The position numbers and the translations under genes were made by a program. From Leptospira soteropolitanensis (GTDB lineage Bacteria; Spirochaetota; Leptospiria; Leptospirales; Leptospiraceae), in contig NZ_JAMQPN010000009.1 of NCBI RefSeq assembly GCF_026151655.1, forward strand, positions 1 through 64,000: DNA of 64,000 nucleotides, read 5' to 3'. Positions 27,043 to 35,178 of this stretch are shown here, one piece after another. Positions within the stretch are counted from its first letter, which is position 1, and every line of letters starts with the position of its first letter. Under the pieces are notes generated by a model. The model did not search any database, was not told the origin of the DNA, and was given only the letters and a program-made list of their open reading frames with translations.

Positions 27043-27825
27043 ATGCGAAGAACCATCACCACTGTACTTACGATGCTGTTTGCAGGATCGCTCAGTGCAC
27101 AAACATATACCGTGTTCATTCACGGAAAATCAGACAAAAACCATAACGGCGTGGGAACAACAGACGTAAATTCGTATTGGGGAACCTCTGCGAATACAGT
27201 TTCTGGATCTAAAATTTTCATCGGTTACGATGGAACTTCTGATCCTAGAACTTACGGAACAGCACGTGCGCAAACCAATATTGCGACTGGACTTACAAAC
27301 TATTGTAAAGGATCAAACTCTTGCAAAATCGTTTGTCACTCCGCAGGCTGTTATGCGATCGAATTTTGGCTGTCCAACCTTGGTTCGACTGCATCAGCAA
27401 AAGGATTCAATCTTACAAAAGTAACAGCTCTTGCTGCTGCTTCTGGTGGATCAGAACTTGCTTCTGCACTGAATGGCGTAACATTTGGATTTGCTGGAAA
27501 TGCGATGGATAAGTCTCTCATCGTATCCACGGCTCGTGGGGCATTCAATCACAACAACACTGGTGGAATTCAGATCAACCATGTACCTGGTTACAAAGGT
27601 GCATTCGGACCATCTGCAATCCTTCCAGGAGAAGATGACTATGCTGTGGCATACCACTCTTCTTGTGGATACAACCGCGCTGGTGGGCTTGATAAATGCC
27701 AAACTTCTATCGTGAGTGGAAGCACTACTTATACACAATACACTGGACATGTGAGAGCACCTTCTCTAACAGCAGCTGGATTGTATAAGAATCACAGTGA
27801 GATTAAAAACGAAGGAACTCGTTAA
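27043..27825 (+). CDS. Secreted alpha/beta-hydrolase-like protein, paralogue 3 of 3
   Basis: A 260-residue paralogue with the same signal peptide and catalytic-looking motifs (VCHSAGC, GEDDYAVAYHSSCGYN). It lacks eight residues in the C-terminal loop (VSGSTTYTQYTGHVRAPS, where copies 1 and 2 have a W-P-F segment), and the candidate histidine is in KNHSEIKNEG. The ribosome site AGGAAAG precedes the ATG. It has its own promoter candidate and ends at paired terminators. Divergence here relative to copies 1 and 2 may reflect a different substrate. Confidence 0.75.
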   Translation: MRRTITTVLTMLFAGSLSAQTYTVFIHGKSDKNHNGVGTTDVNSYWGTSANTVSGSKIFIGYDGTSDPRTYGTARAQTNIATGLTNYCKGSNSCKIVCHSAGCYAIEFWLSNLGSTASAKGFNLTKVTALAAASGGSELASALNGVTFGFAGNAMDKSLIVSTARGAFNHNNTGGIQINHVPGYKGAFGPSAILPGEDDYAVAYHSSCGYNRAGGLDKCQTSIVSGSTTYTQYTGHVRAPSLTAAGLYKNHSEIKNEGTR

Positions 27826-27843
27826 TTCGTTTGTCTGATAAAA

Positions 27844-27870
27844 AACCCTTTGGTTTCAAGCCAAAGGGTT
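27844..27870 (-). terminator. Terminator for the RND operon (minus strand)
   Basis: AACCCTTTGG (27844-27853) pairs with CCAAAGGGTT (27861-27870). On the minus strand the hairpin is followed by a T-run (plus A-run immediately before 27844), so it stops transcription coming from the RND gene. Confidence 0.85.
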
Positions 27871-27877
27871 CGACTGA

Positions 27878-27906
27878 AAGGCTGAAATTATTTTCAGCCT
27901 TTTTTA
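27878..27906 (+). terminator. Terminator for hydrolase copy 3 (plus strand)
   Basis: AAGGCTGAAA (27878-27887) pairs with TTTCAGCCTT (27892-27901), followed by TTTTATTTT on the plus strand. With the preceding hairpin it forms a back-to-back terminator pair, one per direction. Confidence 0.88.
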
Positions 27907-27947
27907 TTTTAAGATTAGATTTTATGATTCGAATTCAAAACCAAAAA

Positions 27948-30900
27948 CTAACCGTGTTTGATCACACCTTGCCTTGATTTTCCGATAAACCAGTAGTATA
28001 AAACAGGAACCGCAAATCGACTGAGAACTGTGGCAGCTATTTCACCAAACATAAGTGAGATGGCAAGACCTTGAAAAATTGGATCAAATAACATGACAAA
28101 GGATCCAACCACCACGGCTGAGGCAGTCAGTAACATCGGTCTAAAACGAACTACTCCTGCATGGACAACGGCTTCTTTCAGATCTACACCTTTTTTGATT
28201 TCTCCTTCGATAAAGTCCACGAGAATGATCGAGTTTCGAACAATGATCCCTGCTCCCGCAATAAATCCAATCATAGAAGTTGCCGTAAAGTAAGCACCCA
28301 TCGCCCAGTGACCCGGCAAAATTCCAATGAGAGAGATAGGAATCGGAGCCATAATCACGAGTGGAACTGTATAACTTTTAAACCACCCAAGAACCAAAAC
28401 ATAAATGAGTAAAATCACAACGGCAAAAGCACCACCTAGATCACGAAACACTTCATAGGTAATAAACCATTCGCCGTCCCATTTGATCACAGGTTTTGTT
28501 GTATTCCAAGGAACATCGGCCGTTTGTGTTTCATATTTGATTTTGGGAGCAAGTTTTAACATCCCATAAACGGGAGCTTCTTCTGCGCCTGAAAGTTCAC
28601 TCATCACATAGTTGACCGGCTTTAAATTTTTTCGAAAGAGGGCCCGATCTTCTTCCAAATAAGGTTTTCCTAAAACACGTTCTGAGGAAATCACTCCTGA
28701 CTCCATAGACATAATGTTTTGGTTTTGGAACGGATCTTTAGAACCACGGTAACTTTGAATCACAGAAAGATTCACTGTTACTTCTTCCGGTTCTTCCGCA
28801 GTCGCCAAACTGACTAAAGGCGATTCGGAAAATAGGATGGAACCTGTATAAGCAAGAGCAGAAGTTTTGATTCCATAAAGACCTGATTTTTCAAAATCAA
28901 TTGGGTAAACCATCTTTGGACGACCATTCCTAAGGGATGTATCTAAATCTACTACACTAGGTTCTTCTCGAAAAACTTGATAAATTTCCTCGGCCACACG
29001 TTTCCTTTCCTGTGCGGTTGGACCATATACCTCTGCAACCATAGTTGCCATCACTGGAGGTCCAGGAGGGATTTCCAAAACTTTAGTCACTACACCGTAA
29101 TCTTCACCAAACTTTTGTATGTCGGAACGTAAAGTTTCTATAATCTCATGACTTGATTCTTTGCGTTCATTTTTATTTTTCAAAATCACCTGTAAATCAT
29201 TCATCGAATCGAGATTACGAAGAAAGGAGTGTTTTACCATTCCCGAAAAAGAAAACGGTGCCGCTTCCCCAGCAAAAATTTGAATTTTCTCTACATTCGA
29301 ATTTTTTAAAAGGATTTTTGCTAACTCTTCGGTATGACCCATACTTTGATTCAGTGTAGTTTCAGGTTTATAATCTAATAATACCTGAAATTCTTCTTTG
29401 TTGTCAAAAGGTAACATCTTTACTTTCACCCATTTGAATCCAACAAATGCCATAGAAATAAACAATAAACCAATGGTAACTGCACCAAAGACGGCTGCAT
29501 TCTTTTTGAATCCAAGTAACCAATTCATAAAACGAATATAGATTTGGTCTAATTTAGAAACTTTATGTTCACCGGATCCGTTTTCCGTATGAGAATGGTT
29601 TTCTTTCAGTAACCTTACCGAGGCCCAAGGTGTAATTGCGAATGCTACGATAAGAGAAAGAATCATTGCAAGGCTTGCACCCACAGGAATTGGTTTCATA
29701 TAAGGACCCATGAGTCCTCTTACAAATGCCATTGGCAATATAGCAGCTATAACAGTAAATGTTGCAAGGATCGTAGGATTTCCTACTTCTGAAACAGCAA
29801 CGAGTGTAGCACGAATGATACCTAACTTTGGATTTTCTTCCAAATGCCTCTCAATGTTTTCGACCACAACGATGGCGTCATCCACAAGTATTCCAATGGA
29901 AAAAATCAAAGCAAATAAGGTAACTCGGTTTAGAGTATACCCAAGAAAATAATAAATGGCCAAAGTAAGGGCAAGAGTCACTGGAATTGCTATGGCAACC
30001 ACAAGAGCTGATCTCCATCCCATCCAAAGGGCAATCAGGACTGTAACAGAAATGGTTGCAATCAATAAGTGTTCAATGAGCTCATGCGATTTATCTTCCG
30101 CTGTACTTCCATAATCACGAATCACACTCAATTGAATTTCTTTTGGTAAATCCTTTTGAAATAGGTTTGCCCTTTCCAAAAGATCTTTAGATAAATTGAC
30201 TACGTTTGTTCCTTTCCTTTTGGCAAAAACAATGGTGACTGCATTTCGTTTTCCTTCACCTAAAGATTTATCGTATAAAGCTGAAGATTTAGTTCTTTCT
30301 TCTGGTCCCTCTTCTACAAGAGCAAGGTCTTGGATCCGAACCACTCGCCCTCCCCGTTGCGCGACAGGAAGACGTTTGACATCAGATATTTTTTTGAGAA
30401 CACCGCCAACTTCGATATCCATAATGGATTCAGAAGACCAATTTTTCCCAGCTGGGATCAAAGCATCGTTTTGTTTCAAACTCATTGCTACTTCAATCGC
30501 GGTAACACCATATTGATTCAAAAGACTTGGATCAACTTTTACGCGGACTACTTTTTTTAATCCACCTAACATTTGCACAGATGCTAAATCTGGAGTTGAT
30601 GAAAGTTCACGTGCCAAGGGAGCTACCAATTGTCGTAACTGATAATCATTCATACTTTCTGCACTAAAACTCAATGCCAAAAACGGAACATCATCAATGG
30701 AATACGATTTAACTATAGGACTTAAAGTGTTTGAAGGGAGACTATTTTTAACCTCCATCAATTTATGGTGGATTTTAACCAATGAGGGTTCGATAGGCTC
30801 GCCAACTTTAAATCGAACGGTGATATAACTTCCATGCCATTTACTTGTTGAATATATATACTCAACACCTTCTAGTCCCCACACGGCCCGCTCTACAAAC

Positions 30901-31127
30901 TCCGTAACTTTACGTTCTGTTTCTTCTGGTGAAAACCCAGGCGCTGGAATTTGGATATCTATCATAGGAACAGAAATCTGTGGTTCCTCTTCTTTAGGTG
31001 TTAAGTAAACGGCAAACAATCCTAACACCAAACTAGCGACTGCGATCACTGGCGTAAGTCTCGAATGCAGGAAGGTCTCTGCTAGTCGCCCAGCAAAACC
31101 TTTTCTAATTTCTTCCAATGGATTCAT
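27948..31127 (-). CDS. RND-family efflux transporter permease
   Basis: A 1059-residue inner-membrane proton-driven exporter of the RND family. It has the usual twelve-helix, two-repeat layout with periplasmic porter domains. The helix-4 motif GILVDDAIVVVENI has the double aspartate of the hydrophobe/drug (HAE) class, whereas metal pumps such as CusA use a different sequence (MVDAAIVMIEN). The N-terminal porter segment IDIQIPAPGFSPEETERKVTEFVERAVWGLEGVEYIYSTS is normal. The ATG has AAGGAAG six bases upstream and overlaps the TolC-like gene end by 23 bases. No periplasmic adaptor gene is adjacent. Confidence 0.87.
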   Translation of the reverse strand: MNPLEEIRKGFAGRLAETFLHSRLTPVIAVASLVLGLFAVYLTPKEEEPQISVPMIDIQIPAPGFSPEETERKVTEFVERAVWGLEGVEYIYSTSKWHGSYITVRFKVGEPIEPSLVKIHHKLMEVKNSLPSNTLSPIVKSYSIDDVPFLALSFSAESMNDYQLRQLVAPLARELSSTPDLASVQMLGGLKKVVRVKVDPSLLNQYGVTAIEVAMSLKQNDALIPAGKNWSSESIMDIEVGGVLKKISDVKRLPVAQRGGRVVRIQDLALVEEGPEERTKSSALYDKSLGEGKRNAVTIVFAKRKGTNVVNLSKDLLERANLFQKDLPKEIQLSVIRDYGSTAEDKSHELIEHLLIATISVTVLIALWMGWRSALVVAIAIPVTLALTLAIYYFLGYTLNRVTLFALIFSIGILVDDAIVVVENIERHLEENPKLGIIRATLVAVSEVGNPTILATFTVIAAILPMAFVRGLMGPYMKPIPVGASLAMILSLIVAFAITPWASVRLLKENHSHTENGSGEHKVSKLDQIYIRFMNWLLGFKKNAAVFGAVTIGLLFISMAFVGFKWVKVKMLPFDNKEEFQVLLDYKPETTLNQSMGHTEELAKILLKNSNVEKIQIFAGEAAPFSFSGMVKHSFLRNLDSMNDLQVILKNKNERKESSHEIIETLRSDIQKFGEDYGVVTKVLEIPPGPPVMATMVAEVYGPTAQERKRVAEEIYQVFREEPSVVDLDTSLRNGRPKMVYPIDFEKSGLYGIKTSALAYTGSILFSESPLVSLATAEEPEEVTVNLSVIQSYRGSKDPFQNQNIMSMESGVISSERVLGKPYLEEDRALFRKNLKPVNYVMSELSGAEEAPVYGMLKLAPKIKYETQTADVPWNTTKPVIKWDGEWFITYEVFRDLGGAFAVVILLIYVLVLGWFKSYTVPLVIMAPIPISLIGILPGHWAMGAYFTATSMIGFIAGAGIIVRNSIILVDFIEGEIKKGVDLKEAVVHAGVVRFRPMLLTASAVVVGSFVMLFDPIFQGLAISLMFGEIAATVLSRFAVPVLYYWFIGKSRQGVIKHG

Positions 31128-32517
31128 TTGCTTCTTCCTTATTTGAAAATAACGACGTTTCTGTTCTTACTTGTAAAACAGCGATTTCTGTTTCCATAAG
31201 TACTCGGGATAATTCTAAAGATTTATTTAATGTTTCTGCAAATTGTATGGCATTGATAGCTCCGCTTTGGAAGAGTCTTTGCATATTTACAACTTGTTCT
31301 TCTTGGTATTTTACAGTTTCTATTACCAAATCTAAACTCTCTTTTAATGAAATTTCTTTCTGAAAAAGAGACTTTACATGGGCTTCTTCTTCTTTGGTTT
31401 TTTCTTCAATTTTTTTTAATGCAGCTTCTGCATTAAGTTTGGATTCCTCTACAGCTCCCATATCTTTTGGATTATAAAGATTCATTTGTAAATACACACC
31501 AGCTTGGTAGGCATTCGCTACGTTACGACTTCCTTGGTATCCGTATGCTTCGGAATAAGCACCGATTTTAGGCAAAAACTTTGCCATTTCCATATCGCTT
31601 TTAAGTCTTTCGCCCTCAGCATATTTGATCTGTGCATTCATTTGATTGGATCTTTCATAACCAATAGGACGTTTGAAGTGAGTATCTAAAAAGACATTCA
31701 AGTCTGATTCTATAATTTCTAAATCAGATGGAGGGAGATCTGATAGAACATATAAAGTCTCTTTATAATCATTGATTTGTAGATCGGATTGTTTTTCTAA
31801 AATGGCAATTTGATTTTTGATAGATTTTAATGCAAGATACCCTGCATATCCAACAGGATTCCCTTTATTACCAAGCGAATAATTGGATTGGAATCTAGAC
31901 TCAATTTTTTTAATTTGTTCTAGTCTGCGTTTGTATTCATTTAAAGTCTGAATTGCCCGGTAATAAAAACCGGTTTGAGCAAATTCACGATCACGGACGG
32001 CAAGCCACTCAAACTTAAGACCTGTTGATCTTTTTTCATTCATGGCAGCCAGAGTTTTTCCTGACCCACCTTCGTATAATGGTAAATCCATACCAATTGT
32101 CCCACGAGAGTATGTATGACTTCCAGGATAGTTGAGTGTATCTTTTGAAAACAGATTCATAGTATCCGAATTCAATGTCGAATAAGCTTGGTTATTCGAG
32201 TCTAGAAAATTTCCAGGTCGATACCTTGTTGAGGCAGTAGAAAAATCGGAATCTGTCGCACTTCTCTGACTTAGTTTTCCCATAAAATTTAATGTGGGAT
32301 CATTCGTTTGGAAGGTACGTAAATCTGTATATACTCTAGGTAACCAGTGTTTGTCGGATCTATCTTTTGAGATTTCTCCCGCTTTCCATTCTAAATACTT
32401 GGCTTTTCTTGCAGATGAATTTTCCTCAATTCGTTTCCACAAATCGTTAAAACCGACGCTCTCCGCAAAGAGAGCCATCGGAACGACCAAAAGCAAAAAG
32501 CTAATGATTGATTTCAT
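31105..32517 (-). CDS. TolC-like outer-membrane efflux protein
   Basis: A 470-residue exported protein of the TolC/outer-membrane factor family. Residues 1-18 (MKSIISFLLLVVPMALFA) are a signal peptide. The body is mainly long amphipathic helices with two repeats, typical of the TolC trimer (RRLEQIKKIESRFQSNYSLGNKGNPVGYAGYLALKSIKNQI and KEKISLKESLDLVIETVKYQEEQVVNMQRLFQSGAINAIQFAETLNKSLEL). The upstream ATG at 32550 overlaps the DUF2892 gene; ATG at 32517 with AAGGACT upstream fits the signal peptide. It partners the RND pump downstream. Confidence 0.85.
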   Translation of the reverse strand: MKSIISFLLLVVPMALFAESVGFNDLWKRIEENSSARKAKYLEWKAGEISKDRSDKHWLPRVYTDLRTFQTNDPTLNFMGKLSQRSATDSDFSTASTRYRPGNFLDSNNQAYSTLNSDTMNLFSKDTLNYPGSHTYSRGTIGMDLPLYEGGSGKTLAAMNEKRSTGLKFEWLAVRDREFAQTGFYYRAIQTLNEYKRRLEQIKKIESRFQSNYSLGNKGNPVGYAGYLALKSIKNQIAILEKQSDLQINDYKETLYVLSDLPPSDLEIIESDLNVFLDTHFKRPIGYERSNQMNAQIKYAEGERLKSDMEMAKFLPKIGAYSEAYGYQGSRNVANAYQAGVYLQMNLYNPKDMGAVEESKLNAEAALKKIEEKTKEEEAHVKSLFQKEISLKESLDLVIETVKYQEEQVVNMQRLFQSGAINAIQFAETLNKSLELSRVLMETEIAVLQVRTETSLFSNKEEANESIGRN

Positions 32518-32521
32518 ATTC

Positions 32522-32746
32522 TTAGTCCTTAACCTTGGGTTCAAAACCAAGTTGTTTCAAAAGAATTGCCATCGGACAAAAACCAGTGGTTGAAAAAACA
32601 ATCAGGTTCACACCTACAAGCAAATTCAATAAATACCACCAAGGTGAAACAAAGGTCCCAAGTGTTACACCCACGAGACTGAAAAGTCCTGCGACGAAAT
32701 ACACCACTCGTTCCAAATACCAAGTTTTTGTTGAAGCTAGAAACAT
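32522..32746 (-). CDS. DUF2892-type small membrane protein
   Basis: A 74-residue protein with two hydrophobic helices (VVYFVAGLFSLVGVTLGTFVS and WYLLNLLVGVNLIVFSTTGFCP) and a C-terminal FCPMAILLKQLG motif, like the DUF2892/YgaP-type domain found beside rhodanese and sulfur genes. An ATG at 32785 extends it by 13 residues but lies inside the operator and upstream of the predicted -10 box, so it cannot be on the transcript. The ATG at 32746 has AGGGGG seven bases upstream. It follows the regulator gene and precedes the TolC-like gene. Confidence 0.78.
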   Translation of the reverse strand: MFLASTKTWYLERVVYFVAGLFSLVGVTLGTFVSPWWYLLNLLVGVNLIVFSTTGFCPMAILLKQLGFEPKVKD

Positions 32747-32779
32747 TACCATACCCCCTATAGTATATAGATACTTAAT

Positions 32780-32807
32780 CCACATATACCCTATGGGGTA
32801 TATGTGG
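32780..32807. promoter_or_regulatory. Perfect 28-bp CsoR-type operator, upstream of the DUF2892-TolC-RND genes
   Basis: CCACATATACCC (32780-32791), TATG, then GGGTATATGTGG (32796-32807). The core is ATACCC-N4-GGGTAT, the operator type of the CsoR family. It lies between the -35 and -10 boxes of the promoter at 32783-32810, and the regulator gene is just upstream. Confidence 0.88.
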
Positions 32808-32810
32808 CAA
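32783..32810 (-). promoter_or_regulatory. Promoter embedded in the CsoR-type operator
   Basis: On the minus strand, TTGCCA (32810-32805) and TATATG (32788-32783) are spaced by 16 bases, with the operator core between them. Transcription would start near 32776 and give a 30-base leader to the DUF2892 ATG at 32746. Binding of a repressor here would block the promoter directly. Confidence 0.6.
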
Positions 32811-32847
32811 TCAATTTATGGATTTTTTTTATGGAAGAAAGAGAGAG

Positions 32848-33114
32848 TTAAAGGGAAAAAGCAGCAGAAATTGCTTTTTTCACATCAGTTTCGATGTTTT
32901 GGGTGGATTTTTTTTCTTTAAAACATGTATCCATGTACTCATGGATATAGGCCTCACCAAATTTTTTCATGGCTTGATGGGCTGCTTTTAAAAGTAAGAT
33001 TGCCTTTTCGCAGTCTTTTTCTTCCGTTGTGATCGTATTCTTGATTGCTTCCAGCTGTCCCTGGATTCGATTGATACGGTGGATCAGTTTAGTTTGGTTT
33101 TCCGAAAGGCTCAT
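32848..33114 (-). CDS. CsoR/CstR-family repressor, CstR-like ligand set
   Basis: An 88-residue all-helical regulator of the CsoR/RcnR/FrmR/CstR superfamily (HRINRIQGQLEAIKNTI signature). Copper-sensing CsoR uses Cys-x24-His-x3-Cys. Here Cys35 and Cys64 are 29 apart as in CsoR and CstR, but the histidine position (four before Cys64) is Tyr60, with His58 two residues earlier. A Cys pair without the histidine is the arrangement of CstR, which senses persulfides. Two ATACCC-N4-GGGTAT operators lie at 32780-32807 and 33120-33135, consistent with regulation of itself and the pump operon. The ligand is inference. Confidence 0.82.
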   Translation of the reverse strand: MSLSENQTKLIHRINRIQGQLEAIKNTITTEEKDCEKAILLLKAAHQAMKKFGEAYIHEYMDTCFKEKKSTQNIETDVKKAISAAFSL

Positions 33115-33119
33115 ACTAC

Positions 33120-33135
33120 ATACCCGGCAGGGTAT
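33120..33135. promoter_or_regulatory. CsoR-type operator upstream of the repressor gene
   Basis: ATACCC (33120-33125), GGCA, GGGTAT (33130-33135): the same ATACCC-N4-GGGTAT core as at 32786-32801. It ends 6 bases before the repressor start codon and is 20 bases from the divergent methyltransferase start, so it may affect both. Confidence 0.83.
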
Positions 33136-33155
33136 AAGAATCTATCAAGTAAAAA

Positions 33156-33911
33156 ATGACACCCTTCCCTTTTTCAAAATCACCAGCTTTTATCCTTCCC
33201 CAATCATCCCCCTTCTATCTTTCTAATTTTGGATATTGGGATGGGGAATCTTCTTACAAAACGGCGGGAATCAGGTTTATAGCCGAATTTGCCAAAGGAT
33301 GCGAACTTAAATCCAAATCTAAAATTTTAGAAGTTGGTTCAGGGCTTGGAGGAAGTTTGATATACTGGTCCAAATATTATCATCCAAAACTTCTTTCCGC
33401 AATCAATCTTCCAGGAGAACAATCAGACTTCGCCGAACATTTATTTGATTCTAACAAAATCATCGTAAAACCTTTCCTAAAAGGAAGTTGGGAAGTTCTT
33501 ACAATGTTACCGAATTCTTCTTACGATTATGTATTTTCTTTAGATGCAGCCTATCACTTTAAGAATCTTCCCACATTTTTTAAAGAAAGTTACCGAGTCT
33601 TAAAACCTGGTGGAAGATTTGTATTCACAAACTTTCAGTTATCAGAAAACAAATTCAAAAAATTTGTTTGGCTATACCTACCTTTTCTTATACCAAAGGA
33701 AAACTTAAAATTGAATGAAGAGACAATTTTAGATTTGAAATCAACTGGTTGGAAACTTATAGAAAACCAAAACTGGACCCAATCTGTCCTAAAAGGATTC
33801 ACTCATAACTCAAAAGACCTACCGATTTCCTTAAAAGTATTTGCAAAGATTTTAGATTGGTTTGTGAATTACCTTGGACTTACCTACTACTATTATGTTT
33901 TCGAAAAATAA
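33156..33911 (+). CDS. Class I SAM-dependent methyltransferase
   Basis: A 251-residue methyltransferase. Motif I is ILEVGSGLGGSLIYW, followed by an acidic loop and a motif IV-like YDYVFSLDAAYHF and a motif V-like YRVLKPGGRFVFTNF. This matches the ubiE/COQ5-like (Methyltransf_11) group. The substrate is unknown. The start lies 20 bases from the repressor operator, in opposite direction to the repressor gene, so it could be a member of the same regulon, but this is inference only. Confidence 0.8.
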   Translation: MTPFPFSKSPAFILPQSSPFYLSNFGYWDGESSYKTAGIRFIAEFAKGCELKSKSKILEVGSGLGGSLIYWSKYYHPKLLSAINLPGEQSDFAEHLFDSNKIIVKPFLKGSWEVLTMLPNSSYDYVFSLDAAYHFKNLPTFFKESYRVLKPGGRFVFTNFQLSENKFKKFVWLYLPFLIPKENLKLNEETILDLKSTGWKLIENQNWTQSVLKGFTHNSKDLPISLKVFAKILDWFVNYLGLTYYYYVFEK

Positions 33912-33924
33912 ATTCTACTTAGAA

Positions 33925-35178
33925 TTATTTCTGAATCAGCTCATCTATGTTTTGGTTTAACAATCTAGAAGCAACTTGTAATGCAGATTTTGCGCCTGCT
34001 TCCAATAAAGGAATTCCATACAAAGAGTAAGAACCACACAACCAAAGATTACATTTTGCTTGAGAATGAATTGCCGAAATCCTTTGAATGGCCTTAGCAG
34101 TTCTCTCATCCATCACTGGTCTTTCAAACTTTGCTACTTTCAATGTATCCGCATCTTTAGGTAGTTTGTGTGGATTCCAAGTCTGAAAGATTTTTTTTCC
34201 TTTTAATTCTGGGATGATCCTACCTAAGTCCAAAGTCACCTCCGGTTTATCAAACCCATCTCGGATTTTAAAAATTAATGAAACTTTAGGATTCAAAAAA
34301 TAAGATTCATCAGTATGTAAGACAACATCGCTAGATTCGTATCGGAATTCATTTAACACTTCTTTTTCTAAATCAAAACCTACTCCGAGTAAGTCTTTTG
34401 CTTGGTTCGCCTGAGTAGAAAGTATTACGTGATCAAACTCTTTTTCCTCAGCAGTGAATTGAATGATTGTTTTATCATTTTTTTTATATATTTTTTGAAT
34501 CCCTGCATTTAGGGTTAAGTTTTTTAAATTTGTTGTTAGACGATTAACAATATCCCTAGTGCCGGAACTTGCTGTTTCTTGTGGTGTATAAGAATATCCA
34601 CGAGAATGATAGCCAATAATGGTTTCTGCAGGATAAGCACCTACAGTTTCCGTTTTACAAGTATTCACTAAAGCAAAAGTTGGCAGAAGAAATTCATAAA
34701 TGAACTCAGTCGAATAACCGTGTTTTACAAGAAAATCCAAAATGGAGATGGTTGGATTTTCTTTCTTCCAATCTTCTTTTGCATTGGCATAAAACTTTAA
34801 CAAATCAGAAAAAATTTGCCTCCCTTTTCCTGTTCGAAAGGAATCCAAAGTAGGTATTCCAAATGGTATACCTAAGATTTGGTGGGAGCGGAATCCAAAA
34901 ACAGAGTCACCATTTGATTCAACTGAAAATGAATAATCCACAGGCCTAGTTTTGATTCCCGCTTTATCATACACCTGAAAGAGTGTTGGATAATAATCTC
35001 GTTTGATAGTTCTAAAAGGAATATCAAACTCAATATTTTTTCCATCTATCGTTTGTTTGGCCCCAAAGGCAGCCATACCAATCTCTGGAAATTTTTCAAA
35101 CAAAGTTACATCACGATACTTTCCAATTGCCCAAGCTGCTGTAAGTCCTGTAATTCCGGAGCCAACTACTGCAATCAC
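33925..35178 (-). CDS. FAD-dependent oxidoreductase (amine-oxidase-like)
   Basis: A flavoprotein with an N-terminal FAD-binding Rossmann motif (VVGSGITGLTAAW), followed by a region typical of the amine oxidase/protoporphyrinogen oxidase group (FHVILSTQAN-like DHVILSTQANQAKDLL and a C-terminal LWLCGSYSLYGIPLLEAGAKSALQVASRLL). The substrate is unknown. A longer start at 35214 would overlap the CoA-transferase by 40 bases. The GTG at 35178 overlaps its stop as GTGA and has GGGAAG six bases upstream, so it fits better. The two genes are coupled. Confidence 0.82.
   Translation of the reverse strand: MIAVVGSGITGLTAAWAIGKYRDVTLFEKFPEIGMAAFGAKQTIDGKNIEFDIPFRTIKRDYYPTLFQVYDKAGIKTRPVDYSFSVESNGDSVFGFRSHQILGIPFGIPTLDSFRTGKGRQIFSDLLKFYANAKEDWKKENPTISILDFLVKHGYSTEFIYEFLLPTFALVNTCKTETVGAYPAETIIGYHSRGYSYTPQETASSGTRDIVNRLTTNLKNLTLNAGIQKIYKKNDKTIIQFTAEEKEFDHVILSTQANQAKDLLGVGFDLEKEVLNEFRYESSDVVLHTDESYFLNPKVSLIFKIRDGFDKPEVTLDLGRIIPELKGKKIFQTWNPHKLPKDADTLKVAKFERPVMDERTAKAIQRISAIHSQAKCNLWLCGSYSLYGIPLLEAGAKSALQVASRLLNQNIDELIQK

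Larger units (their letters stand above)
25236..27825 (+). repeat. Tandem triplication of a secreted hydrolase gene
   Basis: Three adjacent genes of 268, 268 and 260 residues share signal peptide, six cysteines, nucleophile motif and most residues. Copies 2 and 3 also share a long nearly identical nucleotide block around their signal peptides (ACGATGCTGTTTGCAGGATC and neighbouring bases). Copies 1 and 2 are separated by 40 bases, copies 2 and 3 by 153 bases with a terminator. Confidence 0.9.

Noticed and set aside
25284..27750. Antisense frames of 65 to 122 codons across the three hydrolase genes
   Set aside because: All three genes produce the same mirrored frames, so these are shadows of the conserved sequence, with no ribosome sites.
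32751..32766. ATACCCCCTATAGTAT near the DUF2892 start as a third CsoR-type operator
   Set aside because: Only the left half matches ATACCC, and it overlaps the ribosome site and leader, not the promoter.
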